Positions 11,574 to 20,374 of a stretch of DNA of 64,000 bases are shown here, in pieces. The stretch is from an uncultured Acidimicrobiales bacterium (GTDB lineage: Bacteria; Actinomycetota; Acidimicrobiia; Acidimicrobiales; Aldehydirespiratoraceae): NCBI GenBank assembly GCA_951812975.1, contig CATOTC010000006.1, forward strand, positions 58,844 to 122,843, read 5' to 3'. The notes under the pieces are model-generated. The model saw only the letters and a program-made list of their open reading frames with translations, did no database searches and was not told where the DNA came from. The position numbers and the translations under genes were made by a program. Every line of letters begins with the position of its first letter. The stretch's first letter is position 1.

Positions 11574-11771
11574 CTGCATCTCCTGGGAGGGTTCCGGTAT
11601 TGAGGCGTGAAGCCAAAACACGTGAACGGGGACGACGCTGGCCCGGCTCAGACGTTCCTCAATGATACCGAACTTGTGCCCAAACACGCCATTGGGTTCC
11701 GAAGCGGCCTCGCCCCATGCGCCTGGCGGCCCACCGCCGCGGGCGCGCCGAGCGCAGCATCGATGCCTGAA

Positions 11772-11912
11772 TTAGAGGCCGAGCGGATTGATCCCGCATG
11801 CGGCCGCGCCCGAACGAGGCCGTGGCCCGAGCGGCCCGTGAACGCAGTGAACAAGAGCGGAAGACAACTGCTGTCAGCGCACGCACGATGCTCAATCCGC
11901 GCGCGTTCTAAG
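11772..11912 (+). repeat. MITE-like dispersed repeat, copy A
   Basis: This 141-base block is about 95% identical, in inverse orientation, to 34082-34222. Its ends form imperfect inverted repeats: TTAGAGGCCGAGCGGATTGA at the left against the reverse complement of the right end, including a perfect 9-base pair GCGGATTGA (11783-11791) / TCAATCCGC (11892-11900). It occupies most of the 348-base gap between gltB and the Trk genes. Relative to the upstream trkH gene it begins 9 bases after the stop. Short ORFs across it look incidental. The rest of the gap (11574-11771) shows only the gltB ribosome-binding site. Confidence 0.85.
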
Positions 11913-11921
11913 GTCGTTCCC

Positions 11922-13499
11922 TCAACCGTGCAATGCCGCACGGGCGGTGCGGTAAGGCGCTGCGAACATCAACAGCACCGGAAAGATCTCCAAACGCCCA
12001 ATCAACATGAACGCGGCGAGCAGCAAACGGGCTGGCTGGCTGAAGGCTTCGGCGTAGGACGAGGTCGGCCCTGCCTCACCGAGTGCGGGCCCCATGTTCC
12101 CCAACACCGAGATGATCGTTCCGATAGAGGTGTTGAGATCGCCGCCGAGCATGGTCAGAGCGACGGCGCCGAAACAGATGAGCAGGACGTAGAACAGGAA
12201 GAAGCCGGCCACGCGGGATACCAAGTCTTCAGACACTGCCACTCCCCCGTGCTTCACCGCGAAGACGGCGCGGGGCTGTTGAGTGTGCCTTATCGAGCGC
12301 ATCATGTGACCGGCGAGCACTCTCGCCCGCATGACCTTTATGCCCCCGGAGGTGGAGCCTGCCGATGCGCCCACGACGAACAGCATCAGGATCACCATCT
12401 GAGCCGCCGGCGCCCATACAGCAAAGTCGCCCGCAGACTCGGCACCCATCGCATTGCTGAAGCCCGTGCTGGTGCCCAGCGAGATCACGTTGAACACGCC
12501 TGCTCTCAGTGCCTCGCCTCCCCCGAGAGGCTCGCTGAGCCACAGCACCGCGACCACGACGGCCGCCGCCCCCACGATCAGCGACACGAAGGTTCGCAAC
12601 TCCGAGTCGCGGGCGTAGGCACCAAAGTCGCCGTGGGCAGCACGCCAATGGAGCGCGAAATTGACGGCCCCGAAGAGCATCCCGGCGATTATCACCAATT
12701 CGACCAGAAGGCTGTCGAAGTGCCCGATCGAGTTCGCATAGGGTGAGAAACCGCCGGTTGCCGCGGTCGTGAGACCGTGGGCGATGCTGTCGTAGAGACC
12801 GGGGCCAGGAACAACGAACAGCGCGACCGTGACTCCCACCGTGGACAACGCATATATGGACCACAGCTGCCTGGCGGTCTCAGACACTCGCGGCGCCAGC
12901 CGGTCCGAGGAGGGACCGGGTGCCTCTGCGGCGATCAGGTCCAGGCCTCCGACCCCCAGATAGGGCAGCACCGTCACGGCCAGAACGACTATTCCCATGC
13001 CCCCGTACCACTGGCTGAGCTGCCGGTACATCATCAGGCCCCGACCCGGTCGTTCAAAGTTTTCCATGACCGTGGAGCCGGTGCTCGAGTACCCCGAGGC
13101 GGACTCGAAGATCGAGTTGACCAGTTGCTCGACGAAATCGACCCCGGGAGTCGCGAAGGTGCCCGCAAGCACGTATGGCACCGCGCCGAACAAGGTCATG
13201 GCCGCCCAGGTCCAGCCGACTGCCGCGAAGACGTCTCGCGTCCGCGTTGAACCGACGCGGGTGCGCCACCACAACAGACCCCCGACACCACCGGAAATCA
13301 CCGCTCCAAGTGCAAGCGCACCGCTGTCCTGGTTCGTTGACGCCAATTCGATCAGCACGCAAATCGCCATGCCCGCGGCAACGAATATCAGGGCCAGTCC
13401 CATCACATGCAGGGCGGTGCTGGGGCGGCCGACTGGTGTGCCGTGCAGCATGGTTGCTCGGCGTGCCTGGCCTGCACGGGTCCGCCAGAAACCTCTCAT
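11922..13499 (-). CDS. trkH: TrkH-family potassium uptake channel subunit (second copy)
   Basis: About 525 residues and strongly hydrophobic. The pore-loop signatures of the TrkH/KtrB superfamily appear in order: ASGYSSTGSTV, TTAATGGFSPY, SLGTSTGFSNA, GSTSGGIKVM and LGNMGPALGEAG. Their glycines form the K+ selectivity filter. The frame is open 60 codons further upstream, but the ATG at 13499 overlaps the stop of the preceding trkH as ATGA, so I use that start. It should form a membrane K+ channel gated by the TrkA protein encoded two genes upstream. It is the last gene of the operon and is followed by repeat copy A. Confidence 0.9.
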   Translation of the reverse strand: MRGFWRTRAGQARRATMLHGTPVGRPSTALHVMGLALIFVAAGMAICVLIELASTNQDSGALALGAVISGGVGGLLWWRTRVGSTRTRDVFAAVGWTWAAMTLFGAVPYVLAGTFATPGVDFVEQLVNSIFESASGYSSTGSTVMENFERPGRGLMMYRQLSQWYGGMGIVVLAVTVLPYLGVGGLDLIAAEAPGPSSDRLAPRVSETARQLWSIYALSTVGVTVALFVVPGPGLYDSIAHGLTTAATGGFSPYANSIGHFDSLLVELVIIAGMLFGAVNFALHWRAAHGDFGAYARDSELRTFVSLIVGAAAVVVAVLWLSEPLGGGEALRAGVFNVISLGTSTGFSNAMGAESAGDFAVWAPAAQMVILMLFVVGASAGSTSGGIKVMRARVLAGHMMRSIRHTQQPRAVFAVKHGGVAVSEDLVSRVAGFFLFYVLLICFGAVALTMLGGDLNTSIGTIISVLGNMGPALGEAGPTSSYAEAFSQPARLLLAAFMLIGRLEIFPVLLMFAAPYRTARAALHG

Positions 13500-15046
13500 C
13501 GTTGCCTCCCCGCGGAGGCGCCGAACGCCGTGAAGCGAAGGCGCGCCCTGGGAAAGCGCCGGCGAAGCGAGCGACCGATCTTCTTGCGGGCATGAACGCC
13601 CCAGACGATGGCGATCATCAATGGAACCAGGGAGAGACGTCCAGCCAACATGAACGGCACCAGCGAAATCCGCGCCCAACCATTGAAATTGCTGAGCTCG
13701 CCGTAAGGACCTGTGCCGATCCCCGGACCGTGTGTCGCAAGCACCGAAATGCCGGTGTAGATGGCGCCGACGAGGTCGACGCCGGCGAGTGCCAGCAGTC
13801 CAGCCGCGGAAGCACAGGCAGCAAGATGAGCGGTCTGATGGCCGGTCATACGTTCGATGGCACGATTGTCGACCGCTCGCCCACTGCTCTTGAGCACGAC
13901 CACAGCACCAGGATCGAGTTGGCGACGCAACTCTCGTCGGGCGAAAGCGACCAGGATTCGAGCCCTGCCGATACTCAGGCCCCCGCCGGCAGAGCCGGTC
14001 ATCGAACCTGTGGCGATGATCACCAATAGCAGCGTCACCACGCCGTGGTCGAGAGCGGTCCAGTCAGTGACTGCGAAACCGGTCGTGCTCGCTGACGAAG
14101 CGATCGTGAACAGCGAGTCATGCCAAGAGAGTTCATCGGCACGCCACCAGACCACCAGTGTTCCCACTAACAGGACTGCGCCGTAGGTACGGAGCTCCGC
14201 ACTGCGGACCAGCGCCTTGGCTCGACCCCTGATCGCCCACCAGATAACGGCGTAGCTTGCACCGGCGATGATCATCCCGATCGTGGCCACAGCCGCGGCT
14301 GCTGCTCCGAAACTTGCGAACGAGTCTGGCGCCGATGAGAACCCACCGGTCGAGATTGTGGTGAGCGCATGCACGGCGCTGTGTTTGGTTCCCATTCCTG
14401 TGGCGGCGAACGCAACCCCGATGAGCGCGGTGATGCAGAGATAGATCACCACGATCTGACGTTGACGGGTGCGTTTGTTCCGCGCGAAGTCGTCGTTGGC
14501 GATCCACTCCGTCGGGGCGAGGCGTTTCTGTTGCAGTGCCGTGGGCAACGCCACCACCCCGGCGACGATCCCCACCAGTCCGCCGAGCCACTGGGTGGAT
14601 GCCCGCCACAATGTCATGGGCACTGACAATTCGGTCGGGTTGAGGGTCGTCACCGCAGTGGTGCTGAAACCGGCAGCGGACTCGACCAAGGCGTCATCGA
14701 CGCGCTCGATGGTCCCAGTGATCAGATAGACCGCCGTTCCGACAACGACCAGCACCAGCCATGTGGCTGCCAAGCCCGAAAGGACTGCTGAAGTGGTGGG
14801 TCTTGGGCGTCGGACCAGCTTGGCCCGTGAGAGCATGCCGATTCCGGCGAACAACACTGCGCCCGCAGCCAGCGCCACGCTGTCACCGAGATCATCGGCC
14901 AGACCCGAGATCGCACAACCGCCGCTGACAATCCCCAAGCCCAATAGCGCGTCGCTGACCGACAACAGGATGTGTGAGTCTCGAAGCGTTCTGTGGGCAT
15001 CGAATGCCCGGGCTCGGGCTCGCGAAGAGCTGCGAAGTGGCTTCAC
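13496..15046 (-). CDS. trkH: TrkH-family potassium uptake channel subunit (first copy)
   Basis: 516 residues with ten or so membrane segments and the four pore repeats of TrkH: SAAGFSTTAVTT, LTTISTGGFSSAP, SSASTTGFAVTD and TGSAGGGLSIGRARI, then ATHGPGIGTG. It is clearly diverged from the copy at 11922-13499, so this is not a recent duplication. The GTG start overlaps the trkA stop (GTGA) and its own stop overlaps the next trkH start (ATGA). The three genes are therefore translationally coupled. TrkH normally works as a homodimer; two paralogues in one operon could give heterodimers or two transport modes. Confidence 0.9.
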   Translation of the reverse strand: MKPLRSSSRARARAFDAHRTLRDSHILLSVSDALLGLGIVSGGCAISGLADDLGDSVALAAGAVLFAGIGMLSRAKLVRRPRPTTSAVLSGLAATWLVLVVVGTAVYLITGTIERVDDALVESAAGFSTTAVTTLNPTELSVPMTLWRASTQWLGGLVGIVAGVVALPTALQQKRLAPTEWIANDDFARNKRTRQRQIVVIYLCITALIGVAFAATGMGTKHSAVHALTTISTGGFSSAPDSFASFGAAAAAVATIGMIIAGASYAVIWWAIRGRAKALVRSAELRTYGAVLLVGTLVVWWRADELSWHDSLFTIASSASTTGFAVTDWTALDHGVVTLLLVIIATGSMTGSAGGGLSIGRARILVAFARRELRRQLDPGAVVVLKSSGRAVDNRAIERMTGHQTAHLAACASAAGLLALAGVDLVGAIYTGISVLATHGPGIGTGPYGELSNFNGWARISLVPFMLAGRLSLVPLMIAIVWGVHARKKIGRSLRRRFPRARLRFTAFGASAGRQR

Positions 15047-16386
15047 CCGAACACTCGTCGTACCTCATCTACCGCGATGGGTACAGCGAAGGCGACAATA
15101 TGGTCGCGGCCCCGCAGGCGCGAACGGCCCCGCGCTATCTGGGCCTTGCCATCACGTACGAAAGCTCCGATGAGGACGTCTTTGGGAAGACCCAGGTCCT
15201 TGACCAGCGCACCGTCGGCTGGGCTGTCGACCGCAACCTCCAGTTCGAGCACTTCGGCGTTGCCGTGCAGGAAGGTCTCCACCGCAGCCACGTCTCCACG
15301 CACGAAGCGCAGGACGCCGTTGGCTGTGGCAGTCCGCGGAGAGAGCGCAACATCAATTCCCACATCTCCCACCAGTTTGAGCAGAGCAAGGCGGTGCACC
15401 ACGGCCACGGTCTCTCCAGCACCACTCGATTTGGCGTACAGGCAGGCCAAGATGTTGGCATCATCCTCGCCGGTGAGAGCAACGACCATGTCGAAGCGTC
15501 CGACGTCAGCCTCCTCCAACAGATCTGCGTCGGTGATGTCGCCTTCGAGGATCACTGCTTCATCGAGCTTTTCGGCCAGAGTCCGTGCCCGCTGCGGTGA
15601 TCGTTCGACGATCACGACATCTATCCCTCGTGCGGTCAGTCGTTGAGCCAGGATCTCGGCGGTGCGACCGCCTCCGAGCAGCATCACTCGGTGCAAGGTG
15701 AAACGTTCGAGGCCGAGCAGTTCAAAAACCAGCCCCCGTGCACGGCGTTTCAGTACCAGGCGCAGGTGGTCGCCAGCTTCCAGATGGTGGTTGCGGCGCG
15801 GGATGATGATCTCCTCGGCACGCCCGATGGAACCGACTACGAACTCCCACTCCGGCTCGAACTCCGCGCCGATGTCCTTGAGCGAACGCCCCACCAGCGG
15901 CGAATGCGGCGCTAAACGGGCACCGATGACCAACACCTCGCCCCCAGCCATCTTGGCGACTTCGTCGGCGCCCGGATAGTCAATCAACTCCAGAATGTCT
16001 TCGGCAGCTTCGGAGTCGGGATCGATGACCAGGTCCACGCCAGATTCTTGTCGCAGTTCCGCGGCGTCTCTGTCGCGGAGCTCCGAGGCTTCGATGCGGA
16101 CGACAGTGCGCTTGACGCCCAGCAGCTTCGAAAGTTGAGAACACAACAGATTGACCGCATCGTCCTTGGTGACGGCCACCACCAACTCGGCGTCTTCGAC
16201 TCCGGCCCGGCGCAGTGTCTCGGGATGTGTGCCGCTGCCTTCGACGACCAGCACATCGAGATCTTCGTCGAGTTGGCGGAGGCGTTCCCGGTTGAGGTCG
16301 ATTATCGCGACGTCATGTCCTTCCCGGCTGAGACGATCAGCGACGTAAGTGCCAACCTCGCCCGCTCCAACCACGATGACGTGCAC
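15043..16386 (-). CDS. trkA: Trk potassium uptake regulatory subunit TrkA
   Basis: 447 residues, the full-length two-repeat TrkA type. It has an N-terminal RCK/TrkA-N Rossmann domain (VVGAGEVGTYVADRL near residue 5, with acidic IIDLN) and a TrkA-C domain. A second Rossmann domain follows (LLGGGRTAEILAQRL near residue 235, with VIVERS), then a second TrkA-C. It is a cytoplasmic NAD(H)/ATP-binding ring that gates the TrkH channel. The start is GTG at 16386 with AAGGG just upstream. It is the first gene of a trkA-trkH-trkH operon, so its expression is linked to both channel genes. Confidence 0.94.
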   Translation of the reverse strand: MHVIVVGAGEVGTYVADRLSREGHDVAIIDLNRERLRQLDEDLDVLVVEGSGTHPETLRRAGVEDAELVVAVTKDDAVNLLCSQLSKLLGVKRTVVRIEASELRDRDAAELRQESGVDLVIDPDSEAAEDILELIDYPGADEVAKMAGGEVLVIGARLAPHSPLVGRSLKDIGAEFEPEWEFVVGSIGRAEEIIIPRRNHHLEAGDHLRLVLKRRARGLVFELLGLERFTLHRVMLLGGGRTAEILAQRLTARGIDVVIVERSPQRARTLAEKLDEAVILEGDITDADLLEEADVGRFDMVVALTGEDDANILACLYAKSSGAGETVAVVHRLALLKLVGDVGIDVALSPRTATANGVLRFVRGDVAAVETFLHGNAEVLELEVAVDSPADGALVKDLGLPKDVLIGAFVRDGKAQIARGRSRLRGRDHIVAFAVPIAVDEVRRVFG

Positions 16387-16432
16387 GACCCTTGTCTACT
16401 CCTGTTGGGGACGGTTCGCTGATTTCTTTCCG

Positions 16433-17020
16433 CTACAGGGTGCCGGAGCGGAACACTGTAACTCTAGTGTCTGTCACCACTGCGTCTAGGGGGATGTCCC
16501 ACGGCTCGGCGGGGATCCGCTCTACCTCTTGAAACGTGTGCGCGATTCCAATGAAGGCAGGCCGCGTGTCGCCGAGACGGCCGAAACAGCGGTCATAGAA
16601 CCCCCCGCCTTGACCGATCCTCGCGCCGGTGCGGTCGAAAGCTACCAACGGAGCAAGTACCGCATCGTGGGTTCCCAGATCCAACACTTGGGAACCGACC
16701 GGTTCTGAGATACCGAAGGTCCCTCTGGTGGAGGCTGTGGTGGGCAGCCATCTGACGAACTCCAGGTCATCGTCGACGACCCTCGGCACGGTGACCGTGG
16801 CCCCTCTGGCGATCAATCGTGACAGGACCTCGTCGATGTTCACCTCGCCGCGCACCGAGCGGTATCCGGCCACCGTTTCTGCTGTGCGCAGGATTTCGAT
16901 CTTCTTGAGGTTCTCGACCACCGCTGCGGTGACTTGGGTTTGGTTCTCGCGGTCCAGACCGGCGCGCCGTTGGCGCATCTGATGGCGGATCTGTTGGCGT
17001 TTCGCTGCGTTGGTGGTCAT
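16433..17020 (-). CDS. 5-formyltetrahydrofolate cyclo-ligase
   Basis: 195 residues, typical length. The family signature is clear: the N-terminal basic helix (AKRQQIRHQMRQRR) and the C-terminal nucleotide/folate loop FDRTGARIGQGGGFYDRCF, followed by IGIAHTFQEVERIPAEPWD. It converts 5-formyl-THF plus ATP to 5,10-methenyl-THF and so recycles the storage form of folate in the cytoplasm. It stands between hppA and trkA on the same strand with gaps of 40 and 46 bases. It may be part of a longer transcript, but no functional link to its neighbours is evident. Confidence 0.92.
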   Translation of the reverse strand: MTTNAAKRQQIRHQMRQRRAGLDRENQTQVTAAVVENLKKIEILRTAETVAGYRSVRGEVNIDEVLSRLIARGATVTVPRVVDDDLEFVRWLPTTASTRGTFGISEPVGSQVLDLGTHDAVLAPLVAFDRTGARIGQGGGFYDRCFGRLGDTRPAFIGIAHTFQEVERIPAEPWDIPLDAVVTDTRVTVFRSGTL

Positions 17021-17060
17021 CGTGGGACTGTGGTGCCGACCGAGTCCTCAGGCTGTGGCG

Positions 17061-19145
17061 CTAGACGAAGGCGCTGGCGAACACCAGTGAGACGATAGTC
17101 ATCACCTTCAACAAGATGTTCATGGCCGGGCCGGAGGTGTCCTTGAAGGGGTCGCCGATGGTGTCGCCCACCACCGCTGCCTTGTGCGGGTCTCCACCCT
17201 TGCCCCCGTGGGCGCCTGCTTCGATGTACTTTTTGGCGTTGTCCCATGCTCCGCCGGCGTTGGCCATGAATATGGCGAGGGCGAAGCCGGTCACCAGCGC
17301 GCCGGCGAGAAGACCGCCGAGCATGTCGACGTCGATGAAACCGGCGACGAGGGGAACCACTACAGCAAGCGCGCCGGGGACGACCATCTGCTTCAGGGAG
17401 GCGTCGGTGGATATCTGCACGCACCGTGCAGAGTCCGGTGAAACGCCCTCGCGCCCCTCGCGCAGTCCGGGAATCTCACGGAACTGTCGGCGCACCTCCT
17501 CGATCATGGTGGCCGCAGCCCGGCCCACCGCGTCGATGGTGAGCGCGGCGAACAGGAACGGCAGCCCCGCTCCCAAGAACAGTCCGATGAAGACGTCGAC
17601 CTCTCCGACGTTGAGGCTCAGCGCTCCGCCTTCCTGTGAGACCGCGAACTCAAAGCTCTTGAACAGTGCCAGCGCGGTGAGGGCCGCTGACCCGACTGCG
17701 AAACCTTTGGCGATGGCCGCTGTGGTGTTGCCGAGCGAGTCGAGGGCATCGGTGACCTCCCGTACCGATGGGTCGAGTTCGGCCATCTCAGCTATTCCCC
17801 CTGCGTTGTCGGCTATCGGCCCGTAGGCGTCTACTGAGACGACCACGCCGGTCGTGGCCAGCATGCCGATGGCGGCAACCGCGATTCCGTAGATGCCGCC
17901 TCCGTCGCCGAGTGTCTGTTCACCGCCCCAGTAGGCGACTCCCACGCCGACGAGAACCAGAAGCACCGACGAGGCGACCGAGATCATGCCGGCGCTGATT
18001 CCGGAGAGAACCGTGGTCGCAGGTCCGGTCTCGGACTGCGCGGCGATCCGCTTCACCGGGCTGTAGTGGTCCGAGGTGTAGTACTCCGCCGTCTTGCCCA
18101 GGGCCCAGCCGACCAGGAGGCCGCCGATCACCGAGATGGCGAGTCCGTAGGGGGCGTCGTAACGGTCGTCGCCGAACATCCAGTAGGCGACGCCGACGGT
18201 GGCGACGACGGTGAGGCCCATAGCAACGTTCGTGCCCCGGTGGAGTGCTTTGCTCAGGGCTTTGCTGTCGGTGCTGTCTCCGCCCTTGACCAGGAACGAG
18301 CCAATGATCGAGGCGATCATGCCCACGAAAGCGATCGCCATCGGGAACATCAGCCGTGAGATGTTCTCGTCGAGACCGGCGTCGGCTGCTGCGAGGCCGC
18401 CCGCGACTGAGAACGCGGTGAGCGCTACCGGGGCGATGATCGAGCCGACGTAGGACTCGAACAGGTCCGCACCCATGCCGGCGACGTCGCCGACGTTGTC
18501 GCCTACGCTGTCGGCAATGCTCGCTGGATTTCGCGGATCGTCCTCGGGGATCCCCGCTTCGACCTTGCCGACCAGGTCCGCTCCGACGTCTGCGGCCTTG
18601 GTGAAGATCCCGCCGCCTACACGTGAGAACAACGCTATGGAGGAGGCGCCGAGCCCGTACGCGGTGACCACTTCGAACGCCTTGTCGATCTCGAGCCATT
18701 CGACGAATAGCAGGTAGGTGAACATCAGGCCGAGCAGGGCCAGGCCTGCCACCGCGAAGCCCATGACCGCGCCGCCCCTGAAAGCCACTGGGAGTGCTGC
18801 CGAGGGGCCCTTCCGGGCGGCTTCGGTGGTGCGGGCGTTGGCCATCGTTGCCACCGTCATGCCTGCATAACCGGCGGTGGCGGAGAGCACCGCGCCTATC
18901 ACGTAGCTGAGCGAGGCGAAGGGGTCGATGACGATCGCCAACAGGATGATCATCACCAACACGAAGACAGAAACCCAGGTGTACTCCTGTTTGAGGAAGG
19001 CTCGAGCGCCTTTTTGGATCTCCTTCATCAAGAACACCATCCGTTCGTTGCCCGGAGGCGCCGATTCGACGGACTTGTAATAGAAACCTGCCAGTAGCAG
19101 GCCAGCGACGGCTGAGATCATGGCCAGGTAGGGGACGGCGCTCAC
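17061..19145 (-). CDS. hppA: Membrane-bound pyrophosphatase (ion-translocating), K+-dependent type
   Basis: 694 residues with about 16 membrane segments. It couples PPi hydrolysis to H+ or Na+ export. The substrate/Mg site EDDPRNPASIADSVGDNVGD is at residues 201-220. At residues 472-481 the sequence is GNTTAAIAKG. In this family alanine at the fourth residue before that lysine marks K+-dependent enzymes, whereas K+-independent H+ pumps have GNTTKATTKG. H+ versus Na+ specificity was not resolved. The start is GTG at 19145 with AGGAG five bases upstream, which decides it. It lies directly upstream of fthC and the trk operon. The 118 bases upstream (19146-19263) presumably hold the promoter. Confidence 0.96.
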   Translation of the reverse strand: MSAVPYLAMISAVAGLLLAGFYYKSVESAPPGNERMVFLMKEIQKGARAFLKQEYTWVSVFVLVMIILLAIVIDPFASLSYVIGAVLSATAGYAGMTVATMANARTTEAARKGPSAALPVAFRGGAVMGFAVAGLALLGLMFTYLLFVEWLEIDKAFEVVTAYGLGASSIALFSRVGGGIFTKAADVGADLVGKVEAGIPEDDPRNPASIADSVGDNVGDVAGMGADLFESYVGSIIAPVALTAFSVAGGLAAADAGLDENISRLMFPMAIAFVGMIASIIGSFLVKGGDSTDSKALSKALHRGTNVAMGLTVVATVGVAYWMFGDDRYDAPYGLAISVIGGLLVGWALGKTAEYYTSDHYSPVKRIAAQSETGPATTVLSGISAGMISVASSVLLVLVGVGVAYWGGEQTLGDGGGIYGIAVAAIGMLATTGVVVSVDAYGPIADNAGGIAEMAELDPSVREVTDALDSLGNTTAAIAKGFAVGSAALTALALFKSFEFAVSQEGGALSLNVGEVDVFIGLFLGAGLPFLFAALTIDAVGRAAATMIEEVRRQFREIPGLREGREGVSPDSARCVQISTDASLKQMVVPGALAVVVPLVAGFIDVDMLGGLLAGALVTGFALAIFMANAGGAWDNAKKYIEAGAHGGKGGDPHKAAVVGDTIGDPFKDTSGPAMNILLKVMTIVSLVFASAFV

Positions 19146-19263
19146 GAATTCTCCTGTTCGTTTCTGAGAAGTGCCTCGAAGGCTACGGGGCTTCGAGTTG
19201 ACCGAGACACGCTACCGAGCTGAGCGCCGAGCCGACACGGGTGTGTTGAGATGGGTGCTTGGA

Positions 19264-20364
19264 CTAGCTGGCGATGTCGAGCACCGTGCGGATGCCGTCG
19301 GTGGCGTGAAGCTTGGCGATTCCCTCGTTGACGCCCTCGAGTGGCATGCGGTGGCTGATGAACGGTTCGAGGTTGAGGCGACCGGTACGCCAGAGGTTGA
19401 GCATCAGGGGGATGTCGCGGGTGGGCCAGCAGGCGCCCAACAGACAGCCGAGCAGTCGCTTCTGCATGGTCATGAACAGCACCGCAGCGTTGATGGTCAC
19501 GTTCTCTTCGATCGGTGGAGCACCCACCATCACCGTGGTGCCGCCGACACGGGTGCTGTTGATCCCCTGCTCCACCAACGCTGCGCTTCCGACCGCGTCG
19601 AAGGCGTAGTCGGCTCCCCGACCGCCGGTCAGATCCATGACCGTGCTCACGAGGTCATCAGATGTCGGATCGATCAGATCGGTGGCTCCAAAACTCGATG
19701 CCATCTCACGGCGGCCCTCGGCGGGATCCGAGACGATGATGCGACTCGCCCCGGCAACGGCGGCACCGCTGACAATGGCCTGCCCGATACCGCCTAGGCC
19801 CATGACCACCACGGTCGCGCCCCTCTCGACTTTGGCGGTGTTGAAGACTGCACCGACGCCGGTCTGCATGGCGCAGCCGATGACACAGGCCACGTCGAGT
19901 GGAACATCAGGGTCGATCCGGACGGCGCCCGATGCCGGCAGGACTGTGTATTCGGCGAACGCTCCGACCCCAAGGCCCCTCCACACCGGCGCGCCTGCGC
20001 GGCTGAACGGAGTGGTGCCGTCAGGACGGGCATTTTTCGCGAACGACAGCGCCTCGCCGCATTCGGTGGCCTCATGCCGAGCGCAGGCATCGCAGTGACC
20101 GCACGGGGCCAACGGCGTCAGCACGACCTGGTCCCCCACCGCCAGTTGGGTCACCCCGGAGCCCAACATCTCCACGATGCCACTGGCCTCATGTCCGAGA
20201 ATCGTCGGGACACTGTGGCCTGAGTCCTGCACCGTGGTGTCACTGTGACAGATACCGCAGTTCGAGACTTTGATCAGGACTTCGTTGGCCCGAGGTTCCT
20301 CAATGTCGATGTCGCCGACTATTTCAAGGGGAGAACCTCCGGCGGTCAGCAGCGCAGCTCGCAT
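19264..20364 (-). CDS. Zinc-dependent alcohol dehydrogenase (class III-like)
   Basis: About 366 residues of the MDR superfamily. Catalytic zinc ligands are visible as GICHSD, GHEASG and CVIGCAMQTG. The structural zinc loop has four cysteines (CGHCDACARHEATEC). The NAD-binding Rossmann motif is VMGLGGIGQAIV followed by IIVSD. It oxidises an alcohol or S-hydroxymethyl/mycothiol-type adduct with NAD; the substrate is not determined. The frame opens at 20403, inside coxE, but ATG 20364 follows a modest AGGG and clears the coxE stop at 20375, so I use it. It is the last gene of the coxMSL-F-mocA-DE run, and its presence there may be only positional. Confidence 0.88.
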   Translation of the reverse strand: MRAALLTAGGSPLEIVGDIDIEEPRANEVLIKVSNCGICHSDTTVQDSGHSVPTILGHEASGIVEMLGSGVTQLAVGDQVVLTPLAPCGHCDACARHEATECGEALSFAKNARPDGTTPFSRAGAPVWRGLGVGAFAEYTVLPASGAVRIDPDVPLDVACVIGCAMQTGVGAVFNTAKVERGATVVVMGLGGIGQAIVSGAAVAGASRIIVSDPAEGRREMASSFGATDLIDPTSDDLVSTVMDLTGGRGADYAFDAVGSAALVEQGINSTRVGGTTVMVGAPPIEENVTINAAVLFMTMQKRLLGCLLGACWPTRDIPLMLNLWRTGRLNLEPFISHRMPLEGVNEGIAKLHATDGIRTVLDIAS

Positions 20365-20374
20365 CGCGGCGACC

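Noticed and set aside
11607..11911. Possible small ORFs within repeat copy A, for example the frame containing RPWPERPVNAVNKSGRQ
   Set aside because: The same frame in copy B is interrupted differently, substitutions do not favour codon third positions, and no start signal is present. The repeat is better read as non-coding.
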